From CBDAPU01 sp965198875 (lineage in GTDB: Bacteria; Pseudomonadota; Gammaproteobacteria; Eutrophobiales; Eutrophobiaceae), in assembly GCA_965198875.1 (NCBI GenBank), contig CBDAPU010000001.1, forward strand, positions 1,550,001 to 1,614,000: DNA of 64,000 nucleotides. Direction: 5' to 3'. Positions 24,274 to 33,925 of the stretch are shown here, in pieces (position 1 is the first letter of the stretch; each line of letters starts with the position of its first letter). Under the pieces are notes generated by a model. It was not told the origin of the DNA. It saw only the letters and a list, made by a program, of their open reading frames with translations, and did not search any database. The position numbers were made by a program, and so were the translations under genes.

Positions 24274-26328
24274 ATGAGCACAACCAATTCCCTGATTTAC
24301 GAGACCAGCCCCTATCTGCTGCAACATGCCACCAATCCGGTGGCATGGTATCCCTGGTCAGAGAAGGCCCTGACGCTCGCCAAAGAACAACATAAACCCA
24401 TATTGCTTTCCATCGGTTACTCGGCCTGTCATTGGTGCCATGTTATGGCGCACGAATCATTTGCAGATGCAAAGACGGCCGCATTGATGAACGCCCATTT
24501 TATTAATATCAAGGTTGATCGGGAAGAGCGCCCGGATCTGGATAAAATCTACCAAACTGCACAACAACTTTTGAACCGCAGGACCGGCGGCTGGCCGTTG
24601 ACGATGTTTTTAATGCCGGAAAATCAGGTCCCCTTTTTCGGCGGCACCTATTTCCCGCCAGAGCCACGTCATGGCTTGCCGGGTTTTAAGGCCCTGCTCA
24701 TCCGCATTAACGCATTTTATCAAAACGAACGGGCTACGTTGCTGGAGCAGAACGCATCGTTTCTTGAGGCCCTGAGGCAAACAGAGAAGACGGAAACTCC
24801 GGATGAGGCGGTGAGCCTGGATATTAGGCCCATTCAGCGCGCTATCGCAGAGCTAAAAGACAGCTATGATCCCAGGGACGGCGGTTTTGGCCCGGCGCCA
24901 AAGTTCCCGCACCCCACTCATCTTGATCTGTTGCTGAAAAACCCCTTTACCGAAGGTCCCGCTGAGGCGAGAGAAAATGCCGACATGGCCTGCTTGACGT
25001 TGCAAAAAATGGCCCAGGGCGGGATCCATGATCAACTGGGCGGCGGTTTCTGCCGATATTCAATCGATGCACACTGGCGGATCCCCCATTTTGAAAAAAT
25101 GTTATATGACAACGGCCCGCTGTTGGCTCTCTACGCCGACGCCTTCCATATAACACAAAACGCACTTTTTGAGCGCACATCATACGGCATTGCAAACTGG
25201 GTCATGCGTGAGATGCAATCCGCCGAAGGGGGGTACTTCTCTTCCCTGGACGCCGACTCAGAAGGCGAGGAAGGTAAGTTTTATGTGTGGGATAAAACAG
25301 AAATACAATCGCTACTGACAGATAAAGAGTATGCTCTGATAGCGAGACATTATGGTCTTGATAAACCCGCCAACTTTGAAGGACGATGGCATCTGCATGT
25401 CAATGAAACCCTGGATGATATGGAGAAGACAACATCACAGGATATAAAGCGGCAGATAACAAACGCCGCAAATACACTGTTTCACGCCAGGGAAAAACGC
25501 ATAAGACCGGGCAGGGATGAGAAGATGCTAACCTCCTGGAACGCCTTAATGATAAAAGGCATGATAACAGCGGCATTGCGCCTGCAAGAGGATAAATACT
25601 ATGACTCGGCCGCCCGTTGCCTTGCGTTTATCCATGCAAAACTCTGGGACGGGGAGCGACTTCGGGCAACCTGTAAAGACGGCAGGGCGCATTTCAACGC
25701 CTACCTGGATGATTATGCCTTTCTCATCGACGCCATTTTGCATGTGCTCTCTTATAGATGGTCAGGTAAGTGGCTTTCCTTTTCAATGCAACTGGCCGAT
25801 ACCCTGATAGAGCAGTTCTACGATCAGGAGCAAGGCGGTTTCTTCTTCACCTCCCATGATCATGAGGCATTGCTGCAACGGCGCAAGGATTTTATGGATG
25901 ATTCATTACCCTCGGGAAACGGTATCGCCACTTTGGCCCTCCTTAACCTCGGCCATTTAACCGGCGAGCGGCGTTATCTTGCGGTTGCTGAGCAAACCTT
26001 AAAATGCAGTTGGACATGGCTAGGGCGTCTGCCCCATGCCTGTCACGCCATGTTGTTGGCGTTGCTGGAGTTCAACAAGCCAAAGCCCCTGATCATCATA
26101 CGCGGGGAGCCATCCCTTATTGATACATGGCAAAACGAGTTACGCTCAATGAATGACATGCGCGCTGTGGTTTTCGCCATTGCCGATAAAACCCAACACC
26201 TGCCGGCGTTGCTACGGGAGAGATGGGCTCAGGGTAAGGCCACCGCCTTTATCTGTGAAGGAAGCCGATGCCTGGAGCCCGTCCATGATCTGCACAAATT
26301 AAAACAACTGCTCATACACCACCGCTAA
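24274..26328 (+). CDS. thioredoxin domain-containing protein (DUF255/YyaL family)
   Basis: A 684-residue protein resembling bacterial YyaL and eukaryotic spermatogenesis-associated protein 20. The N-terminal thioredoxin-like domain (about 1-165) carries SACHWCHVMAHESF, a CxxC-like redox motif, and VDREERPDLDK. The rest is an alpha/alpha-toroid, six-hairpin glycosidase-like domain with GGIHDQLGGGFCRYS, FEKMLYDNG, SSLDADSEGEEGKFYVW and DSLPSGNG. Biochemical activity is not established for the family; a redox-controlled sugar or epimerase-like enzyme has been suggested. No signal peptide is present. It is monocistronic and divergent from lgt. Confidence 0.92.
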   Translation: MSTTNSLIYETSPYLLQHATNPVAWYPWSEKALTLAKEQHKPILLSIGYSACHWCHVMAHESFADAKTAALMNAHFINIKVDREERPDLDKIYQTAQQLLNRRTGGWPLTMFLMPENQVPFFGGTYFPPEPRHGLPGFKALLIRINAFYQNERATLLEQNASFLEALRQTEKTETPDEAVSLDIRPIQRAIAELKDSYDPRDGGFGPAPKFPHPTHLDLLLKNPFTEGPAEARENADMACLTLQKMAQGGIHDQLGGGFCRYSIDAHWRIPHFEKMLYDNGPLLALYADAFHITQNALFERTSYGIANWVMREMQSAEGGYFSSLDADSEGEEGKFYVWDKTEIQSLLTDKEYALIARHYGLDKPANFEGRWHLHVNETLDDMEKTTSQDIKRQITNAANTLFHAREKRIRPGRDEKMLTSWNALMIKGMITAALRLQEDKYYDSAARCLAFIHAKLWDGERLRATCKDGRAHFNAYLDDYAFLIDAILHVLSYRWSGKWLSFSMQLADTLIEQFYDQEQGGFFFTSHDHEALLQRRKDFMDDSLPSGNGIATLALLNLGHLTGERRYLAVAEQTLKCSWTWLGRLPHACHAMLLALLEFNKPKPLIIIRGEPSLIDTWQNELRSMNDMRAVVFAIADKTQHLPALLRERWAQGKATAFICEGSRCLEPVHDLHKLKQLLIHHR

Positions 26329-26400
26329 ACAACAACACGCTCGCCGTTACGCTCGCCGCCCATCCATGCCGCCCGGACAAGCGCAGGGGCATGAGGAGGA

Positions 26401-26492
26401 TGATCTTGCGAGCGCCGATACCTCCACCCCAAGCATGATTTACTCAAAGGTTCCTTTTGGATGATGATCTTGCGAGCGCCGATCCCTCCACC
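26401..26492. repeat. dimeric spacer repeat, period 64 bp
   Basis: A 28-bp core starting TGATCTTGCGAGCGCCGAT at 26401 recurs at 26465 with a single mismatch. The core ends CCTCCACC. It lies in the 289-bp convergent spacer after the DUF255 gene. The second copy runs on into CTCGCC...CATGACTTCACGCC (26507-26520), a motif shared with three other spacers in the window. Confidence 0.75.
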
Positions 26493-26617
26493 TCGCCTTC
26501 GACTATCATGACTTCACGCCCTCCCCTGATGCCCCTTTACCCGCCTTGCAAGCACGCAGATAAACACAGGCGGGGCAGCCTCGCCCGTCCTGCCCTGTCG
26601 TTGGGTTTCGGTATTGA

Positions 26618-27463
26618 CTATCCCTGATAGGTCTGGCTCGCCAATGAAATACGGGTCGCTATGCTTTCCACCGCCATGATCAGGCAATAACTCAATGCGG
26701 ACTTTTCCGAATAGTCAGACGGCACCAGGTTGGACACCCGTCCATCTTCAATAAACCCCCAGGCCCGCCCCCATTTTTCACGGTTCTCGGTATCGAACAC
26801 GCCGATGGCGATACCCTGGTCTTTTTTCACCAGGGAAAAACAGGGGATGTCGGTATACCCATCACCCACTATGATCATCTGCCTGATGGGCACCCGCAGT
26901 TTCGCCTGCTCGACCTTGCGATTGACCTCAAAGGGTTTACCGGCGAAATCGGCGCCGAATATGCCTTTTTGAATATGAAAAATATAACGGGTCTTATCGG
27001 TGAAGCTGACAATCCTCCTGGGGTAGCGAATGTGGCCTTTGTCATCGTAATGAAAATCCGAGGCCCAGATCTCGCTAAACTCATGGGCGATGGGCGTGTG
27101 CCGCAATACCTCGCCGATCCCGGAGCTGATCAGATAAAACTCGAGGGTAATGCGGGGATTGGCCCTGTTCGCGGCATCACGTAGTCTCGCAAAGATCGAC
27201 TCAACCCCGGCATATAACGGCAGCTCCGCACCCCATCGGGCGAGGCTGTCCCGGCTAATGGGCGCAATCTCGCCGGCATCGGATTTCTCGATCATTTTAT
27301 ATAGATACGCCGGCACCGGGTCCCAGCCATCCTCCATCAACGGGCCAACTTCATGGCGCCAGAAACCGGGGACATCCACCCCGCAACGGCTTAAATAACC
27401 GGAAGTGCTATCCGGCGCCAGGGTGTCGTCAAAATCGAATATAACGGCGATAGTCTCGTGCAT
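26618..27463 (-). CDS. HAD family hydrolase (phosphoserine phosphatase-like)
   Basis: A 281-residue cytosolic protein. Motif I is VIFDFDDTLA with nucleophile D10 and acid D12. Motif II is the serine in LISSGIGEVL near 115, the lysine of motif III lies in the FEVNRKVEQAK region near 185, and motif IV is IVGDGYTDIPCF near 199. A large helical cap occupies about residues 20-95, as in C1-cap phosphatases. The best guess is a small-molecule phosphomonoesterase; the substrate is unknown. It is transcribed alone, between two repeat-bearing spacers. Confidence 0.85.
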   Translation of the reverse strand: MHETIAVIFDFDDTLAPDSTSGYLSRCGVDVPGFWRHEVGPLMEDGWDPVPAYLYKMIEKSDAGEIAPISRDSLARWGAELPLYAGVESIFARLRDAANRANPRITLEFYLISSGIGEVLRHTPIAHEFSEIWASDFHYDDKGHIRYPRRIVSFTDKTRYIFHIQKGIFGADFAGKPFEVNRKVEQAKLRVPIRQMIIVGDGYTDIPCFSLVKKDQGIAIGVFDTENREKWGRAWGFIEDGRVSNLVPSDYSEKSALSYCLIMAVESIATRISLASQTYQG

Positions 27464-27836
27464 TGATGGTTCCTGCTCTTAAATCAGATGGACTCTACAT
27501 TCCAGGTGATGTAATTGAAACTGCTCATATAACGCGCTACTGTTGCGGCCAGGTGTCGCCAGTCTCCGGGCCTCTGAAGGAGCGCACCCCTATGGGATGC
27601 GCCTAACGCTATGCGATCAGGCGGAGCTCGCCAAAGTGAAGCCGCCCGGATCACCTGTGCTCATCATGACTTAACGCCCCCATCTTGTGCGGGCTTGCCT
27701 GCCTTCATCATGAAGGGGCGGCTTGATAAAATCCTTAACATTGTTCACGACATCAAAGTTCGCTAAACTGCTTGCCATGATCTGGGCTTTTTCTCACACA
27801 GGCATAACCGGTTTTTACTAACCCGACGGGCCTGGT
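27464..27836. other. spacer upstream of the TonB-dependent receptor
   Basis: There is no gene. It contains CATGACTTAACGCC at 27665-27678, a member of the interspersed motif family also at 26507, 53939 and (inverted) 55947. No Fur-box-like palindrome was recognised in front of the receptor gene. Confidence 0.5.
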
Positions 27837-30059
27837 ATGTTAGAACGCATTTTCATTAACGTAATCCAGCGCCGCGCCTTGATGTTTTATCTTGGCGCTT
27901 CTCTTTCCACACCGCTATGCGCCCAGAGCACCCTGGAAGAGGTTATCGTCACAGCGCAGAAGCGTGAGCAACGTCTGCAAGACGTCCCCGTGTCTATTTC
28001 AGCGCTACTGCCCTCATCGGTTAATGATTATCTTGGCTCCGGCGAGAATATTCGCGCCTTGGCCCAGCGCGTCCCCAGTCTACAAATCGAATCATCGAAC
28101 GGCAGACAGCTACCCCGATTTTATATTCGCGGTTTGGGTAATACCGATTTTGACGTCAACGCCAACCAGCCCGTATCCATGATCTATGATGATATTGTCC
28201 TTGAGAATGGCGTGTTAAAGAGCATTCCCCTCTATGACGTTGAACGTATAGAAGTCCTGCGCGGCCCGCAAGGCACATTGTTTGGGCGTAATACACCGGC
28301 CGGCATTGTTAAAATCGACTCGGTTAAACCCACATACGAGAGAGATGGTTATCTACAGACATCTTACGGCAAGCGTGATAACCGCACGGTAGAAGGTGCG
28401 CTCGCCACTGGATTAACCGACAAGATGGCCGCCAGGGTGGCGTTCAAATATCAGGGACGAGGTGACTGGATCGAGAACAGAGGCCCCGGCGGCGATGTGG
28501 GCGGTTTTGATGAGATAGCCTATCGCTTGCAATTCCTGTTCGAACCGGTGGAAGACTTCAGTGCGTTGATTAAATTTCATGGCTACCACATCGGTGGCGA
28601 TACGCCGGCGACATTCTATGCAAATGCACTGGCCCTGGGTAGTGCGGGCGTGCGCCCCGGTTTTGACGCAAACCTCATAACACAGGACAGTTTAACGGAT
28701 GGGCATATCGATCATGTCGGCTTCGCCGCCAAACTGGAATATGCTTTTAACGGGTTTCTCTTCACGTCCATTAGCGGCTATGACGCCATAGACAGCCTGG
28801 GTCGGGGTGATGTTGACGGCGGCATTGTGGGCGGCCCGGGCAACATAGGCGAGCTTGGGTTTAATGCGTTTTTCGGCGTATCGACCGGTGATGGCTTATC
28901 CGATCATGCACAGATCAATCAGGAGTTTCGCCTGTCTCGAACCCATGGGCAGTGGTTCTATCAACTGGGTCTGTTCTACTTCAAGGAAGACATTACTGTG
29001 GATAACATCAACTACAATACCGCCACGGATGCGTTATCGGATCTCACATTCACTATTCAGGATACAACATCCTTTGCCCTGTTCGCCCAGGTGGAATATG
29101 CATTAACCGACTATCTCACATTAACCGGTGGTATTCGTTGGACCAGCGATGAGAAGGCGCTGGAGATCGTCCCGGGCGTCGGTTCACAAGCGATGTCGGC
29201 CAGCATCGAGAAGGACGACAGTTATATCGATGGCGACATAGCCGTCACCTTTGATGTGAATGAGGCGTGGGCGGTTTATGCCCGATTTGGCAGCGCTTCA
29301 CGGGGGCCGGTCACCATTGGTCGATTCGGGTTCACGAGTACGGCCGAGACGGAGCAATTATTCTCATATGAGGGCGGTTTCAAAGCGGACTTGTTTGCTG
29401 GCCGTCTACGCTGGCAGGGTGCTGGTTATTACTATGAGATCCGGGATCAGCAACTCACCGCCACCGGCGGCGTGACGAACATAAACACATTATTGAATGC
29501 GGAGAGAACCATTGGCGCCGGTTTCGAGTCTGAAATGCAAATGCTCGTTAGCGAGAACTTTCGCATCAACACAAACCTCAGCTATAACTTCACAGAGATA
29601 AAGGACAGCGCCTTGCGTGATGATCTCTGTGGCTCTACACCCACCTGTACCGGCCTCGACCCGGTTGTCGGCTCCAGGGTTGGCGGCTTCGGGCCGGTAA
29701 CCGAAGTCTCCATCGATGGCAACCCGTTACCACGGGCGCCGAGATGGATATTTAACATTGACGCCTGGTATGGCGTTGATATGTCTTTGGGCGCCCTCTA
29801 CGTCTCCACGGACTGGAACTATCGTAGCGATGCAAACATCTTCTTCCATGAATCGGTGGAGTTTGTTGCAGATGCACGCTGGATAGGCGGGTTACGCGCT
29901 GGTTATAAGACCCGGGACAAAAAATGGGACATCGCCGTTGTGGGCAGAAACATAACAAATGCAATAGCGGTTGATGGCGCCATTAACTTCCTTAATCTGG
30001 CCGCTTTTATCAATGAACCGAGCTATTGGGGCGTGGAAGCCAGGTATGATTTCCACTAG
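27837..30059 (+). CDS. TonB-dependent receptor
   Basis: A 740-residue outer-membrane receptor with an N-terminal signal sequence ending near PLCA/QS. Next follow a TonB-box-like EEVIVTAQKREQ and the plug domain (VPVSISALL; FYIRGLGN; YDVERIEVLRGPQGTLFGRNT). A 22-strand barrel ends WGVEARYDFH, so the last residue is His after the usual aromatic. The EEVIVTAQKR type with VPVSI is common in receptors of marine and aromatic-degrading proteobacteria for iron chelates, vitamins or sugars. The ligand is not inferable. It is monocistronic, with no adjacent TonB, ABC transporter or sigma/anti-sigma pair. Confidence 0.93.
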   Translation: MLERIFINVIQRRALMFYLGASLSTPLCAQSTLEEVIVTAQKREQRLQDVPVSISALLPSSVNDYLGSGENIRALAQRVPSLQIESSNGRQLPRFYIRGLGNTDFDVNANQPVSMIYDDIVLENGVLKSIPLYDVERIEVLRGPQGTLFGRNTPAGIVKIDSVKPTYERDGYLQTSYGKRDNRTVEGALATGLTDKMAARVAFKYQGRGDWIENRGPGGDVGGFDEIAYRLQFLFEPVEDFSALIKFHGYHIGGDTPATFYANALALGSAGVRPGFDANLITQDSLTDGHIDHVGFAAKLEYAFNGFLFTSISGYDAIDSLGRGDVDGGIVGGPGNIGELGFNAFFGVSTGDGLSDHAQINQEFRLSRTHGQWFYQLGLFYFKEDITVDNINYNTATDALSDLTFTIQDTTSFALFAQVEYALTDYLTLTGGIRWTSDEKALEIVPGVGSQAMSASIEKDDSYIDGDIAVTFDVNEAWAVYARFGSASRGPVTIGRFGFTSTAETEQLFSYEGGFKADLFAGRLRWQGAGYYYEIRDQQLTATGGVTNINTLLNAERTIGAGFESEMQMLVSENFRINTNLSYNFTEIKDSALRDDLCGSTPTCTGLDPVVGSRVGGFGPVTEVSIDGNPLPRAPRWIFNIDAWYGVDMSLGALYVSTDWNYRSDANIFFHESVEFVADARWIGGLRAGYKTRDKKWDIAVVGRNITNAIAVDGAINFLNLAAFINEPSYWGVEARYDFH

Positions 30060-30610
30060 GCGCCCCTCCCATCATTGCCTTAGCCGGCGGACAGCAACAC
30101 TGTCAACTGATGAACGAGGCCCCGAACATGGCCAGCACCGTATCCCCATCTGATCAGATATCCCACCCGATTCATGCAGGCCATCAATGTGCATATCGCC
30201 TCAACCGTCCCGGGCCTAAACCCGATGCCGTTTATGTGGCGCCATCATCTCAATGCCCTGCCAGCCGTTCACCTCACTCAACCTGCGATCCGTAATGTTG
30301 GCTGTTGTTAGCGTAGTGCAGGGAGTCAAAGCTGGGGAGTAACCTGAAAAGAAATAACACGGCCCTGATCGATGTGATGTCCATCACCCTCATCCGGCGC
30401 TGTTAATCAATGCCAAGCCTCAATCAGATCACCGACACTGGTGTTGCTGGCAACAACATGATCACAGGCTATAAGGTGTGATACGTTGAGTTTTTATCCT
30501 TAAATTGAAGTGATCTGCGCCCATGTATGGCAACATCAATGATGGCTCCTGGTAGAAGTAATACCCGCATTTGCTCTGATATGCACAGTTAAATGGGCGA
30601 TACATCAAAT
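30060..30610. other. spacer between TonB receptor and ribokinase, nothing recognised
   Basis: About 550 bp without a supported gene, RNA or repeat on either strand. Short frames here have no conserved features. Confidence 0.5.
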
Positions 30611-31522
30611 ATGAGAATTGCTGTTGTGGGGAGCACGAACTGGGATCTGTCCATGTATTTGCCCGGCCTGCCTGCACTTGGCGAGACGGTTATGGGTGGC
30701 GCCACGCATGCCTGTCTGGGCGGTAAAGGCGCCAACCAGGCGATAGCCGCCCGCCGCGCCGGCGGTGATGTGTTCTTTTTATCCTGTGTTGGCGATGACA
30801 GTATTGCCGAGCAGGCACACAGGGCATTATCCGAAAACGGATTAGACCTGACGGGCCTGATCCGCGTTGATGAGGTCGAAACCGGTACGGCCATGATATT
30901 TGTTGACGAGACGGGAGAGAATAGCATCGGTGTCGCCAGTGGCGCCAATGCCCATCTGACAGGTGACAGGGTGCTTGCCCACGCAGAAAAAATCCGCGCA
31001 ACCGGGATCCTGTTATTGCAAATGGAGATCCCCCTGGCCGGTATTTTATCCGCCGCCCGGTTGCATCACAGGGTGATCCTGAACCCGGCGCCCGCACAAC
31101 AGTTAAGTGATGCGCTGTTGCACCATGTATCGATACTCACTCCCAATAAAATGGAAATGGAGCAGCTCATCGGCGAGCAGATCAGTGATGAGAATGCGCT
31201 GATAAAAGCAGCGGGGTTGTTATTACATCGCGGGCCTGAGGCAATCATCATCACCCTGGGCGCAGCGGGTGTTTTCATCGTAACCCGGCAATCATCATAC
31301 AGGCTTGACGCCTATGAAGTGGATGTGGTGGATACCACTGCGGCAGGCGATGTATTTAATGGTGCATTGGCAAGCGCCCTGGTTTTTGGCGCTGATCTGA
31401 AGGAAGCCTGTGAGTTCGCCATAGCCGCCGCTGCACTGTCGGTACAAAAACCCGGGGCCATACCCTCGATCCCCTACCGGGAAGAAATCGAAGACCTGCT
31501 AGCCCGAGATCACCCGCTATGA
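30611..31522 (+). CDS. rbsK: ribokinase (PfkB family)
   Basis: A 303-residue sugar kinase. MRIAVVGSTNWDLSMYLPGL starts the fold and fits the family start better than an ATG six codons upstream. GGKGANQAIAARRAGGD near residue 43 is PfkB signature 1. NPAPAQ and TPNKMEME follow, and DTTAAGDVFNGALASAL near 245 is signature 2 with the catalytic Asp; Thr-Ala replaces the commoner Thr-Gly. It phosphorylates ribose, or possibly deoxyribose, to the 5-phosphate. The location beside a nucleoside transporter, DeoD and DeoC suggests use of ribose released from nucleosides. A 326-bp gap separates it from nupC. Confidence 0.88.
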   Translation: MRIAVVGSTNWDLSMYLPGLPALGETVMGGATHACLGGKGANQAIAARRAGGDVFFLSCVGDDSIAEQAHRALSENGLDLTGLIRVDEVETGTAMIFVDETGENSIGVASGANAHLTGDRVLAHAEKIRATGILLLQMEIPLAGILSAARLHHRVILNPAPAQQLSDALLHHVSILTPNKMEMEQLIGEQISDENALIKAAGLLLHRGPEAIIITLGAAGVFIVTRQSSYRLDAYEVDVVDTTAAGDVFNGALASALVFGADLKEACEFAIAAAALSVQKPGAIPSIPYREEIEDLLARDHPL

Positions 31523-31730
31523 CAGCGCTCGTGATCACAAACACCCTCTCAAGGGTATGCCGATATAGCCAACCAACACACCACCGGGAAAATCAGACGC
31601 TAAGCCTTGCTATCTTCACCCCATATCAATTTGTTATCGACCGATCAACATGCCCATTGCTGGCTGACCGTGGCATGATAACAGGGAGCGAATGCACAAT
31701 AGGCGAGGGAAGTGAATGCGCTCAAGAGTC

Positions 31731-31832
31731 ATGTTAAGAGAGATGATAATGGGCGTTATGGTTGTTGGGCGGTTGGTTATGCACTTTGTAGAAAAACACA
31801 GCCATGACGTCCCCGTTTATATAGAAAAATAA
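31731..31832 (+). CDS. possible 33-residue small protein or leader peptide before nupC
   Basis: This short frame starts MLREMIMGVMVVG, contains HFVEKHSHDVPVYIEK and stops 15 bp before the nupC start. Its end position suggests that it could be co-translated with nupC. There is no good ribosome-binding site at its first ATG and no recognised family; it may be chance. Confidence 0.25.
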   Translation: MLREMIMGVMVVGRLVMHFVEKHSHDVPVYIEK

Positions 31833-31847
31833 TAATTGAGAGCCTAA

Positions 31848-33080
31848 ATGCAGATAGTAATGAGTCTTGTCGGGATGGCCACCCTTATCGGTTTGGCGCT
31901 GCTTTTATCTGCAAATCGAAAAGCGATAAGGCTGCAAACTGTCGTCCCGGCATTGTTCACACAGGCTGCTCTTGCCGGTTTTATTCTTTATTTCCCGCCC
32001 GGTCAGGCATTTCTTAATACCCTGGTGACTGGAGTACAACACGTTATTGATTATAGCCGTGTGGGTATTGAGTTTTTATTCGGAGACATCGGCAAGAAGA
32101 AGATCGGTTTTATTATCGCCTTCCATGTCCTGCCGGTGATCATCTTTCTCTCGGCATTGACGTCAACATTATACTATCTTGGGATCATGCAAAAAGTCGC
32201 ATCCATATTGGGCGGCTGGCTTCACAGGGCGCTCGGTACCAGTAAAACGGAATCCATCTCGGCGGTATCCAATATATTCATCGGCCATACAGAGGCGCCA
32301 TTGGTGATCAGGCCGTACTTAAAGGCGCTCACCCAATCGGAGTTGTTTGCGGTGATGACCGGCGGCATGGCGAGCATCTCCGGTTCAATCATGGCGGGTT
32401 ATGCCGCAATGGGGGTAGACTTGAATTATCTGGTGACCGCCAGTTTTATGGCTGCACCGGGCGGTCTGTTCATGGCAAAAATGATCCAGCCGGAAACTGA
32501 AAAACCTGAAGTGGATATAGAACATGGCCAATTTGGTGGCGCTCAGAAGGCCGTGAATATCTTTGAAGCCATCGGCAACGGCGCACTGGATGGCTTGAAA
32601 CTGGCGCTGAATGTTGCCGCCATGTTAATTGCATTCATCGCCATGATCGCCCTCGTTAATGGCCTGATTGGCGGGATCGCCGGCGTATTCGGCTATCCGG
32701 GATTAACGCTACAGGAAATACTTGGGAGACTATTGGCGCCACTGGCATTTTTATTAGGTGTGCCCTGGGAAGAGGCGATGGTTGCCGCAAGCCTGATCGG
32801 ACAGAAATTCGTGATCAATGAGTTCATCGCCTATGTGAGTTTTGTTGAGTTATTAAATCAACAGGAGCTATCCCGGCATACCCAGGTTATCTTAACTTTT
32901 TCATTGTGTGGTTTCGCCAATCTTTCATCCATAGCGATTTTACTGGGCGGTCTGGGTAGTCTTGTGCCTGAACGCCGCGGCGATATCGCCCGCATGGGGT
33001 TGATGGCGGTATGCGCCGGCACGTTATCCAATTTAATGAGCGCCGTACTGGCGGGTTTATTCATCTCTTTGCCGTTATAA
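31848..33080 (+). CDS. nupC: NupC/CNT family nucleoside transporter
   Basis: A 410-residue inner-membrane protein with about 9-10 helices, the size of bacterial concentrative nucleoside transporters. It imports nucleosides with protons or sodium. Conserved segments are FLSALTSTLYYLG, SISAVSNIFIGHTEAPLVIRPY (substrate-binding loop), MASISGSIMAGYAAMG, IGQKFVINEFIAYV and SLCGFANLSSIAILLGG. It lies 31 bp upstream of deoD with AAGGAG between them, so uptake and phosphorolysis are genetically coupled. The transporter cannot be assigned to purine or pyrimidine preference from sequence alone. Confidence 0.93.
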   Translation: MQIVMSLVGMATLIGLALLLSANRKAIRLQTVVPALFTQAALAGFILYFPPGQAFLNTLVTGVQHVIDYSRVGIEFLFGDIGKKKIGFIIAFHVLPVIIFLSALTSTLYYLGIMQKVASILGGWLHRALGTSKTESISAVSNIFIGHTEAPLVIRPYLKALTQSELFAVMTGGMASISGSIMAGYAAMGVDLNYLVTASFMAAPGGLFMAKMIQPETEKPEVDIEHGQFGGAQKAVNIFEAIGNGALDGLKLALNVAAMLIAFIAMIALVNGLIGGIAGVFGYPGLTLQEILGRLLAPLAFLLGVPWEEAMVAASLIGQKFVINEFIAYVSFVELLNQQELSRHTQVILTFSLCGFANLSSIAILLGGLGSLVPERRGDIARMGLMAVCAGTLSNLMSAVLAGLFISLPL

Positions 33081-33111
33081 TCATAGCGGTCAACAAATAA
33101 GGAGCTATCAC

Positions 33112-33819
33112 ATGGCCACACCACATATCAATGCTGAGCCAGGTGATTTTGCAGAAACGGTACTCATGCCGGGCGATCCCCTCAGGGCAAAGTTTATTGC
33201 GGAGAATTACCTGCATGCCGCTCGCCAGGTAAACGCCGTACGCAACATGCTGGGCTTTACCGGGCTGTATAAAGAACAGGCTGTTTCGGTCATGGGGCAT
33301 GGCATGGGCATTCCTTCCTGCTCTATCTACTGCACGGAATTGATCAAGGACTTTGGCGTGAAGCGGCTGTTGCGGGTTGGCAGTTGTGGCGCCGTGGGCG
33401 AGGCGGTGAGATTAAGAGATACGATTATTGCTATGGGCGCCTGTACCGACTCCAAAGTCAACCGCACTCGCTTTAAGGGTCACGACTTTGCCGCTATCGC
33501 TGATTATGACATGTTGCAATCCGCCGTCACCCATGCAAAAGAGAGGAACCTGTCTTTTCATGTGGGCAATATTTATTCAGCCGATCTGTTTTATACGCCC
33601 GAGCCGGACATGTTCAAACTCATGGAAAAGTTCAATGTGCTGGGGGTTGACATGGAGGCCGCCGGGATTTATGGGCTGGCCGCAGAGTTTGGCGCCAGGG
33701 CCCTGGCGATATGTGCGGTTAGCGATCACATTGCCAGCGGCGAGAGACTGAACGCCCAGGAGCGAGAGAGCGGTTTTACCCAGATGATCGAGCTCGCCCT
33801 GGAGGTGGCGGTCGGTTAG
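33112..33819 (+). CDS. deoD: purine-nucleoside phosphorylase (DeoD type)
   Basis: A 235-residue hexameric phosphorylase that splits purine (deoxy)ribonucleosides with phosphate into base and (deoxy)ribose-1-phosphate. ADFAETVLMPGDPLRAK-like GDFAETVLMPGDPLRAKFI, the GHGMGIPSCSIY block, RVGSCGAV and the nucleoside-binding VDMEAAGIYG are present, followed by CAVSDHI with the catalytic aspartate. The length equals the enterobacterial enzyme. It is transcribed with nupC and converges on deoC. Phosphopentomutase (deoB), needed to bring the product to deoxyribose-5-phosphate for DeoC, is not in the window. Confidence 0.96.
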   Translation: MATPHINAEPGDFAETVLMPGDPLRAKFIAENYLHAARQVNAVRNMLGFTGLYKEQAVSVMGHGMGIPSCSIYCTELIKDFGVKRLLRVGSCGAVGEAVRLRDTIIAMGACTDSKVNRTRFKGHDFAAIADYDMLQSAVTHAKERNLSFHVGNIYSADLFYTPEPDMFKLMEKFNVLGVDMEAAGIYGLAAEFGARALAICAVSDHIASGERLNAQERESGFTQMIELALEVAVG

Positions 33820-33825
33820 CCTGAC

Positions 33826-33912
33826 GGCGCCGCTCACAATCCCTTCCATAACCCCCAGAGCAAAATATGAAGAGACGCTCCTTTTAAGGCGCCGCTAAAA
33901 CCCTTCCATCGC
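33826..33912. repeat. dimeric spacer repeat, period 60-62 bp
   Basis: Between deoD and deoC, GGCGCCGCT followed shortly by CCCTTCCAT occurs at 33826-33849 and again at 33888-33909, with a 2-bp shorter interval in the second copy. Sequence between the copies is unrelated. Confidence 0.6.
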
Positions 33913-33925
33913 CCTCACCCAAAGG

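Noticed and set aside
30060..30590. Decayed gene between the TonB receptor and ribokinase
   Set aside because: Short open frames on both strands were read, but no fragment resembles a known protein.
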